A DNA stretch of 64,000 nucleotides from Sporomusa acidovorans (GTDB taxonomy: Bacteria > Bacillota > Negativicutes > Sporomusales > Sporomusaceae): the NCBI RefSeq assembly GCF_002257695.2, contig NZ_CP155571.1; one strand, 5' to 3'. Of the stretch, positions 1 through 8,909 are shown one piece after another. The notes under the pieces are model-generated. The model made no database searches. It was given only the letters and a program-made list of their open reading frames with translations, and had not been told where the DNA came from. How positions within the stretch are numbered: the first letter of the stretch is position 1; each line of letters opens with the position of its first letter. The translations under genes and the position numbers were made by a program.

Positions 1-1055
1 ACCGACCACTTGCGGCCATTCCCTTTGCCGGCCGTTATCGGTTAGTCGATTTTGTTCTATCGAATTTTATTAATTCCGGGATTACGAATGTTGGTATTCT
101 GTCTGCCGGCAATTTCCGCTCACTTGCCGATCATATCCGTTCCGGCAAGGAGTGGGATTTGGCCAGAAAACGGGATGGCTTGTTCTTGCTGCCTTCTCTG
201 CAGACCGGTACGGTTCAGGGGCCATTCCCCCATGACTTAGCCGATTTTTTCAGCAATCTTGATTATATTAAGAGCAGCAGGCAACAATTTGTTTTGTTGT
301 CAGGCAGCCGCTCGGTCTGCAACATTAACTACGATGAGGCGTATCGTTTTCATCTTGATAAAAACGCTGATATAACGGTATTGTACAAGGAATATGAGGA
401 GGAAAAAGTGAAACGCCTGTCAGGCGTTACCATGCTCGGCACAACCGATGACGGCCGGGTTGTGGATATGGAAATTTGCCCGGTCAATGTTCATAGCAAC
501 AAATTGTCAATGGAGATGTATCTTATGGACCGGCAACTGCTAATCGATTTGGTGGATGCCAGTGTATCGCGGGGCGGGACTAATTTTGCGCGCGATTGTA
601 TTATGAAGAATTTAGAGAACCTTAAGGTTTATGGGTTCCCTTTTCAGGGATATTTAGCCCGCATTGATTCCATGCAAAATTATTTCGAACATAGTATGAG
701 ACTTTTGATTCCGGAAATCTGGCAGGAGATCTTTTTTACCAACGGCTCCATCTATACCAAGGTCAAGGATGAAGCACCGGCAAAATATCAGCGGGATGCG
801 CAAGTAAAGTCTTCCCTGGTAGCTAATGGCTCCGTCATAGCGGGCAGGGTGGAAAATAGTATTTTGTTCCGGGGTGTCAAGATCCATAAAGATGCCCGTG
901 TTACCAACAGCATTATTATGCAAAAAGGTGAAATTGGCCCCGGTGCCGTAATTGAGAACGCAATCTGCGATAAAGATGTTAAAATTACCGCCGGCAAAAA
1001 ACTTAAGGGAGAAATCAATCACCCGATTGTTATCGAAAAGGGGACTGTGATTTAA
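1..1055 (+). CDS. glgD: Glucose-1-phosphate adenylyltransferase, GlgD subunit (5' partial)
   Basis: This protein is the GlgD-type partner of ADP-glucose pyrophosphorylase, which makes ADP-glucose for glycogen synthesis in the cytosol. The frame is open from base 3, before any start codon, and the first visible residues (PFAGRYRLVDFVLSN) match the conserved N-terminal nucleotidyltransferase region, so only about 20-30 residues lie outside the window. The C-terminal part (from about base 790) has the hexapeptide-like repeats of the left-handed beta-helix domain. An apparent start at 159 is internal to this domain and is not the true start. The stop is 2 bases before glgA, so the two are surely co-transcribed. 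GlgD proteins are often catalytically poor regulatory subunits beside GlgC, which may lie just upstream. Confidence 0.93.
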   Translation, partial: RPLAAIPFAGRYRLVDFVLSNFINSGITNVGILSAGNFRSLADHIRSGKEWDLARKRDGLFLLPSLQTGTVQGPFPHDLADFFSNLDYIKSSRQQFVLLSGSRSVCNINYDEAYRFHLDKNADITVLYKEYEEEKVKRLSGVTMLGTTDDGRVVDMEICPVNVHSNKLSMEMYLMDRQLLIDLVDASVSRGGTNFARDCIMKNLENLKVYGFPFQGYLARIDSMQNYFEHSMRLLIPEIWQEIFFTNGSIYTKVKDEAPAKYQRDAQVKSSLVANGSVIAGRVENSILFRGVKIHKDARVTNSIIMQKGEIGPGAVIENAICDKDVKITAGKKLKGEINHPIVIEKGTVI

Positions 1056-1057
1056 CG

Positions 1058-2494
1058 ATGCTTAAGGTATTATTTGTGGCCTCCGAGGCGGCACCTTTTG
1101 CCAAAACAGGCGGCTTGGGTGATGTGATTGGCTCATTGCCCAAAGAACTAAAAAAACAGGATATGGATATCCGGGTGATTATTCCTAAATACAGGTTAAT
1201 TCCGGAGAAATTCACCAAGCAGATGGTGTTAAAAGCCACCCTTACCGTGCCGGTGGGCTGGCGGCGCCAGTACGCCGGTCTGTTCGAACTTGAGTATCAA
1301 GGTATTACCTGGTATTTTGTTGATAATGAATACTATTTTAAACGGGACAGTCTTTACGGGCATTATGACGAGGCCGAGCGTTTCGCCTATTTTTGCCGGG
1401 CAGTCCTTAAGGCCCTGCCACAGCTTACGTTTATGCCGGATATAGTTCATTGCCATGATTGGCAAACAGGACCGCTGGCAGCCATGCTCAAGCAACAGTA
1501 CCTTGTAAGAAAAGAATATTCGGCAATTAAAACCGTTTTTACCATTCATAACTTAATGTACCAGGGAATTTTTCCGGGAGATATTCTCGGTGACCTGCTT
1601 GAGCTGCCTAACAGTGTATTTACCGTTGACGGTCTGGAATTTCACGGACAGGTCAATTATCTCAAAGGCGGGCTGGCATTTAATGATGTGATTACCACCG
1701 TCAGCAAGTCCTATGCGCAAGAAATCCAGCAGCCTTATTTTGGGGAAAAACTTGACGGTTTTTTGGTACAGCGGCAGGCTGACCTATACGGAATTATTAA
1801 TGGCATTGATTATGAAGAGTATAATCCGGTGGGTGATCCGTATATTACCACTCACTATACCTGGCGGGGAACGACCAAGCGCCTTGACAATAAACTCAGC
1901 TTGCAAAAAGAATTAGGTTTGCCGCCAAGCCGGGAGATTCCTCTTATCGGCATTGTGTCCCGGCTGGTAGCGCCCAAGGGTCTGGATCTACTTGCCCATG
2001 TGATGGACGAATTGCTGGCTCTCAATGTTCAACTGGTTATACTGGGAACAGGCGAAGCGCGGTATGAGCAGATGTTTTGTGATGCCGCCCGCTTAAGCCC
2101 GGACAAAGTCTCAGCCAATATCACCTTTTCCGAGCGGTTGGCGCACCGGATTTATGCCGGATCGGATCTGTTTTTGATGCCCTCACAGTTTGAACCCTGC
2201 GGTATCGGTCAGCTCATAGCTCTGCGGTATGGCAGCATCCCGGTTGTGCGTGAGGTGGGCGGGCTTAAAGACACGGTGATTCCTTTTAATCCGGAAACGG
2301 GAGAGGGAAACGGCTTTGTCTTTGCCAATTACAATGCGCACGAGATGCTGAATATGATTGAAGAGGCGGTGGCCTTGTATCAGGATAAAACACAGTGGGG
2401 CAAACTGATTAAGAACGCCATGCGGGCCGATCACAGTTGGCGGCAGTCGGCGGTTGAATACCAGCAGCTTTATAATAAGCTGGTTATACGGTAG
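1058..2494 (+). CDS. glgA: Glycogen synthase (ADP-glucose), GT5
   Basis: Glycogen synthase transfers glucose from ADP-glucose to the non-reducing end of a growing alpha-1,4-glucan. The 478-residue protein has the usual GT5 length. The KTGGLGD substrate-binding motif is at residues 16-22, and the C-terminal half carries the EPCG motif followed by the conserved GGL turn (about residues 375-405). The start follows the glgD stop by 2 bases, which fits translational coupling. It ends with TAG. It is the second gene of the glgD-glgA-glgP-GH13/GH77 operon, which encodes both synthesis and breakdown of glycogen. Confidence 0.95.
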   Translation: MLKVLFVASEAAPFAKTGGLGDVIGSLPKELKKQDMDIRVIIPKYRLIPEKFTKQMVLKATLTVPVGWRRQYAGLFELEYQGITWYFVDNEYYFKRDSLYGHYDEAERFAYFCRAVLKALPQLTFMPDIVHCHDWQTGPLAAMLKQQYLVRKEYSAIKTVFTIHNLMYQGIFPGDILGDLLELPNSVFTVDGLEFHGQVNYLKGGLAFNDVITTVSKSYAQEIQQPYFGEKLDGFLVQRQADLYGIINGIDYEEYNPVGDPYITTHYTWRGTTKRLDNKLSLQKELGLPPSREIPLIGIVSRLVAPKGLDLLAHVMDELLALNVQLVILGTGEARYEQMFCDAARLSPDKVSANITFSERLAHRIYAGSDLFLMPSQFEPCGIGQLIALRYGSIPVVREVGGLKDTVIPFNPETGEGNGFVFANYNAHEMLNMIEEAVALYQDKTQWGKLIKNAMRADHSWRQSAVEYQQLYNKLVIR

Positions 2495-2523
2495 CTGAGG
2501 ACGGACAGTAGGAAGTTTCACTA

Positions 2524-4986
2524 ATGGGTAGGGGGGATAAGGAGATGTTTGCATCTAAAGAACAGTTCAAGGAAGCCTTTACAGAGAAACTGCAGACCCT
2601 GTTCGGACAAAGTCTGGATGAATCATCGATTGCCGATAAATATGTGGCCCTGAGTACTTTGATTCGTGAAATTATCAGCAAACGCTGGTATCGGTCCAAT
2701 CAACAATATAGTCTCAGTAAAGAGAAGCAGGTTTATTACTTTTCGATGGAATTTTTGCTGGGGCGGTTACTGGGAAGTAATTTGTTTAACCTGGGCATAA
2801 CCGAGGTCTGCCGGCAGGGACTTAAAGATTTGGGGATTGAGCTTGATGAAGTGGAAGCGGTGGAGCATGATGCCGGACTGGGCAATGGCGGCTTAGGCCG
2901 TTTGGCTGCCTGTTTTTTAGACTCTATGGCGTCCTTGCAGCTGCCCGGGCATGGTACCGGCATTCGCTACCGCCATGGAATGTTTGAGCAAAAAATAGTT
3001 GATGGCTATCAGATTGAATTACCGGACAACTGGCTGAGGGATGGTTATGTATGGGAGACTCGCAAGGCCGACCGGGCGGTAACTGTCAAATTTGGCGGCA
3101 CCGTCCGTCTGGAACAGCAGGCCGGCCGGCTTGTTGCCATTCATGAAAATTACGAGTCTGTGCTGGCTGTGCCTTACGATGTACCTGTTGTCGGCGCTAA
3201 CTGCCATACGGTCAACACATTGCGCCTGTGGAGTGCGGAAACGAATCATTTTGATTTTTCTTCATTTAGCAAGGGCGACTTTCTCAAGGCGGTGGAGCAG
3301 AAGTATTCGCTGGAGGCCACTTCGCAAATCCTTTATCCTGACGATAATTATCCTGAGGGCAAGACTCTCCGGCTCAAGCAACAGTATTTTTTTGTTTCGG
3401 CCGGTCTGCAGAGTATTGTCAGGCGCTATAAGCGGACCCATGGCAGCAAACCTGCCGATCTGGCGCGGATCCATAAGAAGATTGCCATTCATATTAATGA
3501 TACCCACCCGGCATTGGCCGTACCGGAGCTGATGCGCATTCTTATGGATGAAGAGGGCTTGAGCTGGGATCAGGCCTGGGAGGCGACAAGGAAGACCATT
3601 TCCTATACCAATCACACCATTTTGCCGGAGGCGTTGGAAAAATGGCCGGTGGAGATGGTTAAGACGCTGTTGCCGCGGATGTATATGATTATTGAAGAAC
3701 TCAATGAACGGTTTTGCGCGGCACTGTGGGAAAAATACTCCGGCGACTGGGAACGGATCCGGGCCATGGCCCTCGTTAGTGACGGCTATGTGCATATGGC
3801 GCATTTGGCCGTTGTCGGCAGCCACAGTGTTAACGGTGTGGCGGAAGTGCACAGTAATATCCTGAAGAATGAGGTTTTGGCCAACTTTAACCGGTTTTAC
3901 CCGCTCCGTTTCAATAATAAGACCAACGGCGTTACCCACCGGCGCTGGCTGGCTAAAGCCAATCCCAAGCTGGCGGAACTGATTACCGAGGCCATTGGCG
4001 AGGGCTGGCTGGCTCAACCGCATGAACTGGCGAAACTGCATCGCTACGCGCATGATCCGGCCTTTCAGAACCGGATAAAATTCGTTAAACAGTGTAACAA
4101 AAAACGGCTGGCAAGTTATATTCAGGATAAAATAGGCCTAGCGGTTGATACTAATTCTATATTTGATGTTCAGGCAAAACGCATTCATGCGTATAAGCGG
4201 CAGATACTGAATGCCCTTCATATCTTGGATTTATATAACCGCCTAAAAGCTGATCCGGGGCTTGCGATCGAACCGCGCACCTTTATTTTTTCCGGGAAGG
4301 CGGCTACCGGTTATTATTTGGCCAAACGGATCATTAAGTTTATTAACACTCTGGCGCAGGTGATTAATCATGATCCTGATATCGACGGGCGAATTAAGGT
4401 TGTTTTTTTGGAAAACTACAGCGTTTCGCTGGCAGAGCTGATTATTCCGGCAGCCGATGTCAGTGAGCAGATATCAACGGCCAGCAAAGAGGCTTCCGGC
4501 ACAGGCAATATGAAGCTGATGATGAACGGCGCGGTAACCATTGGTACTCTTGACGGGGCCAATATCGAGATTAAAGATGAGGTTGGCGACGATAATATTA
4601 TCATTTTTGGCCTGACGGCTGAACAAGTACTGAATTATTATAAATACGGCGGCTATAATGTCCTGGATGCATACCATGGCAATTCCCGTATTAAACTGGT
4701 TGTGGACCAGTTGATTAACGGCTTTTTGCCAGTCAGTCAGGATGAATTTGACAGTATTCACCACTCCCTGATGCGTACTAATGATGAGTACTTCGTACTG
4801 AAAGATTTTGCGGGCTATGCGGCGGCGCAGGCAAAGCTGAATAAGCTATATTGCGACCAGCGTGCCTGGCAGGCAATGGCCATTAATAATATTGCCTTTT
4901 CCGGCCGGTTTGCCAGTGATCGTACGGTGTCGGAATATGCGATTGGCATTTGGAAGATTAAGCCGGTAGTAATTAGAGAAAATTAA
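2524..4986 (+). CDS. glgP: Glycogen/starch/alpha-glucan phosphorylase, GT35
   Basis: The phosphorylase releases glucose-1-phosphate from the ends of alpha-glucans using inorganic phosphate and pyridoxal phosphate. The product is 820 residues, normal for bacterial GlgP. The PLP-binding lysine is in EASGTGNMK, at residue 664 counted from the ATG at 2524, followed by the invariant GTLDGANIE segment. The ATG at 2524 has a Shine-Dalgarno-like AGGAAG about 8 bases upstream; a second in-frame ATG at 2545 directly abuts AAGGAG, which is too close for a normal site. It lies 29 bases after glgA and 17 bases before the debranching fusion gene. Confidence 0.95.
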   Translation: MGRGDKEMFASKEQFKEAFTEKLQTLFGQSLDESSIADKYVALSTLIREIISKRWYRSNQQYSLSKEKQVYYFSMEFLLGRLLGSNLFNLGITEVCRQGLKDLGIELDEVEAVEHDAGLGNGGLGRLAACFLDSMASLQLPGHGTGIRYRHGMFEQKIVDGYQIELPDNWLRDGYVWETRKADRAVTVKFGGTVRLEQQAGRLVAIHENYESVLAVPYDVPVVGANCHTVNTLRLWSAETNHFDFSSFSKGDFLKAVEQKYSLEATSQILYPDDNYPEGKTLRLKQQYFFVSAGLQSIVRRYKRTHGSKPADLARIHKKIAIHINDTHPALAVPELMRILMDEEGLSWDQAWEATRKTISYTNHTILPEALEKWPVEMVKTLLPRMYMIIEELNERFCAALWEKYSGDWERIRAMALVSDGYVHMAHLAVVGSHSVNGVAEVHSNILKNEVLANFNRFYPLRFNNKTNGVTHRRWLAKANPKLAELITEAIGEGWLAQPHELAKLHRYAHDPAFQNRIKFVKQCNKKRLASYIQDKIGLAVDTNSIFDVQAKRIHAYKRQILNALHILDLYNRLKADPGLAIEPRTFIFSGKAATGYYLAKRIIKFINTLAQVINHDPDIDGRIKVVFLENYSVSLAELIIPAADVSEQISTASKEASGTGNMKLMMNGAVTIGTLDGANIEIKDEVGDDNIIIFGLTAEQVLNYYKYGGYNVLDAYHGNSRIKLVVDQLINGFLPVSQDEFDSIHHSLMRTNDEYFVLKDFAGYAAAQAKLNKLYCDQRAWQAMAINNIAFSGRFASDRTVSEYAIGIWKIKPVVIREN

Positions 4987-5003
4987 CCTGGAGGTAGACC
5001 GGT

Positions 5004-8000
5004 ATGAATGAATACTGGATACTGCATGATTCCCACAATACAGGTTTTCGCAGCCCCTTTGGGGCTGTTTCTTGTCATACCGAAGTGACACTGTGCCTTG
5101 AGGCCGCTGCGCCGGTGCAAACTGCGGTTTTACGGTTATGGCAGGAAGGGTTCGGCGAAACGCTTATCAATATGCAACTTGCTGAGACACTGCCTGCCAA
5201 ACTGGTTTATGAGGCCAGTTTTAAGGTTCCGCCGGTACCGGGCGTCCTCTGGTACTATTTCATTATTTATCAAGACGGCCAGACGGTTTACTATGGCAAT
5301 AACCCGGCAGAAACAGGCGGTGTGGGACAACTGACAAGCACTCCGCCGCCTTCCTACCAGATCAGTACTTATCTGCCGGGAGCAACAACACCCGCCTGGT
5401 TTAAACATGCGGTTGTGTACCAGATTTTTGTCGACCGTTTTTTTAACGGCCTGCCGGATGGAAAAATTCTTAATCCTCGTCCCGGCAGCCTCATTCATGC
5501 CTGCTGGCAGGATACGCCGGTCTATACCCGGGATATGGATACCGGTGCCATTCTGGCCTATGATTTTTTTGGCGGCAATCTGGCCGGAGTCATGGCCAAG
5601 CTTCCCTATCTGGCGGATCTGGGGGTTACTGCCATCTACTTTAATCCAGTATTTGCGGCTGCTTCCAATCACAAGTATGATACTGCCGATTACCGGACAA
5701 TTGATCCCATGTTTGGTGACAACGCTTTATTCTCCCAATTATGTGCGAAAGCCGCAGAATATGGAATAGCTGTTATTGTAGACGGGGTGTTTAGTCACAC
5801 CGGCAGTGACAGCATCTATTTTAATAAAGAAGGCAGTTATGACAGCCTGGGGGCTTTCCAGTCACCCGCTTCTCCCTATTATTCCTGGTATAAATTCAGT
5901 GAATATCCGGATAAATATGAGTCCTGGTGGGGCGTTGACACACTGCCCAATGTTAATGAGGAGGATCCTTCCTACCAAAAATTTATCATTGATGCTGAAG
6001 ACAGTGTGCTTAAACACTGGCTGAGAGCAGGTGTAAAAGGCTGGCGGCTGGATGTAGCCGATGAATTGCCGGAGAGTTTCCTGCAACAGTTTTATCAGAC
6101 CCTCAAAGCGACCGATCCGGAAGCTGTGCTCATTGGCGAGGTATGGGAAGACGCCTCGCGCAAAGTAGCTTACGGGAAGCTAAGGCAGTATTTTGACGGC
6201 ACTAAACTCGATGGGGTTATGAATTATCCCTTCCGCAAGCTGGTACTGGATTTTATGCTGGGCTGGAAGCCGGCGCAAGCGGTGCACCGTGAACTGTTCA
6301 GTCTGTATGAAAACTACCCGCGAGAAAATTTTTACGCCAATTTGAATATTATCGGCAGCCATGATGTACCGCGTATCCTGACCCTGCTGGCAGAAGCACC
6401 GCCCGAAGACGCTCAGAGCAAGCTTAGTGCGTATAAATACAAGTTATCCCCCGGCCAAAGAAAGCTGGGGATTTCCAGGCTCAAGCTTGTCGTGCTGTGG
6501 CAAATGACCTTTCCGGGTGCTCCCTGTGTTTATTATGGCGACGAAGCCGGGGTGGAAGGCTACCGCGACCCGTTAAACCGGCGGGCCTATCCCTGGGGCC
6601 GGGAAGAGCAAGAACTGTTAATCTGGTACAAGCAATTGATCAAACTCCGCCGGCAGTATCCTGTTTTGCAGACGGGAGAATGGCTGCCGCTCTTGGCTGA
6701 CGGCGATGTGTACGGCTATGTGCGCCGAATCAGTGGCGGCTTGGATGTATTTGGCGATTTGGCGGCCGATAATACGGCTATTGCCGTGTTTAACCGCAGT
6801 TGCCGGCAGTCGGCCAGGGTAACCTTTGATTGGCGGAATTGGTTTGCCGATCAGGATTACGTATTTGACGCACTGACAGGGGAGAGAATCGGACTGCCGG
6901 ATCAGGCGGAATTGGAATTAGAGTTACCGCCACTGTCCGGCAGGCTGCTGCTGGCTGAGATAGAACAGCCGGCAGGCGCAGGCAGCCGTGCAAGCGGCGT
7001 TTTATTGCATCCGACTTCTCTGCCTTCGTCGTTTGGCATCGGCGATCTTGGGCCGGCAGCGTATCAGTTTGTCGATTTTTTGGCGGCGGCGCGGCAGCGG
7101 CTGTGGCAGTTTCTGCCCTTGCATCCAGTTGGTTTTGGGGAATCACCCTACCAGTGTCTGTCAGCCTTTGCCGGCAATCCGTGGCTGATTTCACCGGAGA
7201 AGCTGATGGAAGCAGGTCTGTTGGCGAAAGCAGAGCTTTCGCTGCGGAATGTGGCGGGCGAAAATGCAGAGCGCATTGATTTTTCCCGGGTCGTGTCCTG
7301 GAAAGAAGCAGTTTTTCGGCTGGCTTTTGCGCGATTTAGGGCTAAGCCGCTGCCCGCAGCCTACCAAACTTTTGTCCGGGAAGCCGGTGACTGGCTGCCG
7401 GACTATGCATTGTTTGCCGCCCTCAAAAGGCAGTTTGGGAATTTACCCTGGAGTGAGTGGGAAAATGGCGCTAAGCGGCGGGAAGCCGCCACCCTGGACC
7501 ATTACCGGCAGGCGTTGGCCGGAGAAATCGAATTTCAGCGGTTTTTGCAGTTCGCTTTTTGGCAGCAATGGCAGGAACTAAAAACGTATGCCAACTGCCG
7601 CGGCCTTATAATGTTCGGGGATTTGCCGCTGTTCGTAGCCCATGACAGTGCCGATGTCTGGGTCCATCCGGAATTATTTTCACTGGATGCGGCCGGTAAC
7701 CCGGCTCAAGTCGCCGGGGTACCGCCGGATTATTTTAGCGCAATCGGACAATTGTGGGGGAATCCGCTTTACAATTGGGGAGAAATGGCTAAGAATGACT
7801 ATGAGTGGTGGCGACGGCGGCTGGCGTGGCTGCTCCGGCTTGTCGATCTTATCCGCATTGACCATTTTCGCGGGTTTGAGGCTTATTGGGAAATTCCCGC
7901 CGGTGAGCCAACAGCCGTAAACGGACGGTGGGTAGCAGGACCGGGAGCAGGCTTCTTTGCCGTTCTGGAGAAATATTTGGAAAATTTACCGTTGGTCGCC

Positions 8001-8492
8001 GAGGATTTAGGGGTGATTACCCCGCCTGTTAATCGCCTAAAACACAAGTTTGGCTATCCAGGAATGAAGGTGTTGCAGTTCAGCTTTGGCGATGGCCGGA
8101 CGGCACCGGACTTTCCGCATAATACCGGACGCCATACCGTCGCTTATACCGGCACCCATGATAATGATACCCTTTTAGGCTGGGTGCAAAAGCTGCCTGC
8201 TACCGATCCGTATTTATGGAACCTCATGCGGGAACATCTTACCAGACTTAAACTGCATGCTGCCCCGGGCGATGCCGCTGTCTGCGAACAGCTGATCCGT
8301 TTAGTTTTTCAGAGTCAGGCCGACACAGTGATTTTGCCCATGCAGGATGTGCTGGGGCTGGGGACAAGTGCGCGCATGAATATTCCAGGGACGATAGGCG
8401 GCAATTGGACTTGGCGGCTTAAGCCGGGAATGCTTACTTCGGACATTATAACGCGCTTGCGTAATTGGACGGAACAAAGCGGCCGCAATTAG
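5004..8492 (+). CDS. Fused GH13 glycogen-debranching/amylase and GH77 4-alpha-glucanotransferase
   Basis: One 1162-residue polypeptide joins two glycogen enzymes. The N-terminal GH13 part (about residues 1-650, neopullulanase/debranching-like with an N-terminal beta domain) has its nucleophile D350 in GWRLDVADE, acid/base E379 in LIGEVWED and transition-state D454 in GSHDVP. The C-terminal GH77 (MalQ-type) part starts near residue 660 at the LLHPTSLPSSFGIGDLG motif and has D953 in IRIDHFRGFE, E1000 in VAEDLG and D1053 in THDNDT. All six catalytic residues are present, so both activities are probably functional. It is the last gene of the glg operon, with an ATG after GGAGG. Such fusions occur in Negativicutes; the exact GH13 specificity cannot be fixed by eye. 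Confidence 0.9.
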   Translation: MNEYWILHDSHNTGFRSPFGAVSCHTEVTLCLEAAAPVQTAVLRLWQEGFGETLINMQLAETLPAKLVYEASFKVPPVPGVLWYYFIIYQDGQTVYYGNNPAETGGVGQLTSTPPPSYQISTYLPGATTPAWFKHAVVYQIFVDRFFNGLPDGKILNPRPGSLIHACWQDTPVYTRDMDTGAILAYDFFGGNLAGVMAKLPYLADLGVTAIYFNPVFAAASNHKYDTADYRTIDPMFGDNALFSQLCAKAAEYGIAVIVDGVFSHTGSDSIYFNKEGSYDSLGAFQSPASPYYSWYKFSEYPDKYESWWGVDTLPNVNEEDPSYQKFIIDAEDSVLKHWLRAGVKGWRLDVADELPESFLQQFYQTLKATDPEAVLIGEVWEDASRKVAYGKLRQYFDGTKLDGVMNYPFRKLVLDFMLGWKPAQAVHRELFSLYENYPRENFYANLNIIGSHDVPRILTLLAEAPPEDAQSKLSAYKYKLSPGQRKLGISRLKLVVLWQMTFPGAPCVYYGDEAGVEGYRDPLNRRAYPWGREEQELLIWYKQLIKLRRQYPVLQTGEWLPLLADGDVYGYVRRISGGLDVFGDLAADNTAIAVFNRSCRQSARVTFDWRNWFADQDYVFDALTGERIGLPDQAELELELPPLSGRLLLAEIEQPAGAGSRASGVLLHPTSLPSSFGIGDLGPAAYQFVDFLAAARQRLWQFLPLHPVGFGESPYQCLSAFAGNPWLISPEKLMEAGLLAKAELSLRNVAGENAERIDFSRVVSWKEAVFRLAFARFRAKPLPAAYQTFVREAGDWLPDYALFAALKRQFGNLPWSEWENGAKRREAATLDHYRQALAGEIEFQRFLQFAFWQQWQELKTYANCRGLIMFGDLPLFVAHDSADVWVHPELFSLDAAGNPAQVAGVPPDYFSAIGQLWGNPLYNWGEMAKNDYEWWRRRLAWLLRLVDLIRIDHFRGFEAYWEIPAGEPTAVNGRWVAGPGAGFFAVLEKYLENLPLVAEDLGVITPPVNRLKHKFGYPGMKVLQFSFGDGRTAPDFPHNTGRHTVAYTGTHDNDTLLGWVQKLPATDPYLWNLMREHLTRLKLHAAPGDAAVCEQLIRLVFQSQADTVILPMQDVLGLGTSARMNIPGTIGGNWTWRLKPGMLTSDIITRLRNWTEQSGRN

Positions 8493-8507
8493 CTGTTAAC
8501 ACGTTAC

Positions 8508-8546
8508 TAAAGCCAGAATACTGTGTTTGCAGTGATTCTGGCTTTA
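8508..8546 (+). terminator. Hairpin after the glycogen operon
   Basis: An 11-bp stem (AAAGCCAGAAT with its complement) lies 16 bases after the GH13-GH77 stop codon. The U-tract is weak, so it may act together with the stronger terminator near 8632. Confidence 0.6.
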
Positions 8547-8586
8547 CCTTGTAAAGAGTTGTTTAAGGCGCCGGCAAGACAGTTGC

Positions 8587-8709
8587 CTAGTCTGCCCTGC
8601 TCTCCAATATTTGTTTCAGAGTTTTTAAATAAGCGCCATCCTGCGGCGTTGTTGCGGGAACAACCTGCTTGGCGCCTTTTTTTTTGCATTCTTTGCCTCT
8701 TTTATGCAT
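8587..8709 (-). CDS. Possible small basic protein (40 aa), unrecognised
   Basis: A minus-strand frame of 40 residues begins MHKRGKECKKKGAKQVVP and ends LKQILESRAD. An AAGGAGG lies about 15 bases before the ATG, further than usual. The composition is protein-like, but the frame overlaps a plus-strand terminator whose T-tract supplies its lysine run, so it could be accidental. It stands alone in the 417-base gap between the glycogen operon and the histidine kinase. No family was recognised. Confidence 0.25.
   Translation of the reverse strand: MHKRGKECKKKGAKQVVPATTPQDGAYLKTLKQILESRAD
8632..8685 (+). terminator. Rho-independent terminator
   Basis: GCGCCA at 8633 pairs with TGGCGC-like bases at 8669-8675, with an inner GTTGTT/AACAAC stem, and is followed directly by nine T residues. 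It would end any read-through from the glycogen operon before the kinase gene. The rest of the 8493-8909 gap shows no other clear gene. Confidence 0.75.
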
Positions 8710-8909
8710 GCCTTTTACTTTGTACCTCCTTGAAGTAGTTTTCGGACTGCTATTTACTCCATTAGTCTTTCCGGGGGGTAATCGATTGATGTGTTACCAT
8801 AAAACACAGCTATTGATTTTTTGCCGAGTTTTTGTAAACGTTACAGGGATTTACGTTAACATAGCGAAAATAATTAATCAATAGCAACAACAATGGTGGA
8901 GTAAGGCTG

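Noticed and set aside
3262..4053. Minus-strand frame of 263 codons inside glgP
   Set aside because: It is the mirror of a highly conserved gene and has no family features.
8523..8738. Plus-strand 71-codon frame after the glycogen operon
   Set aside because: It runs through two hairpins and has no ribosome-binding site.
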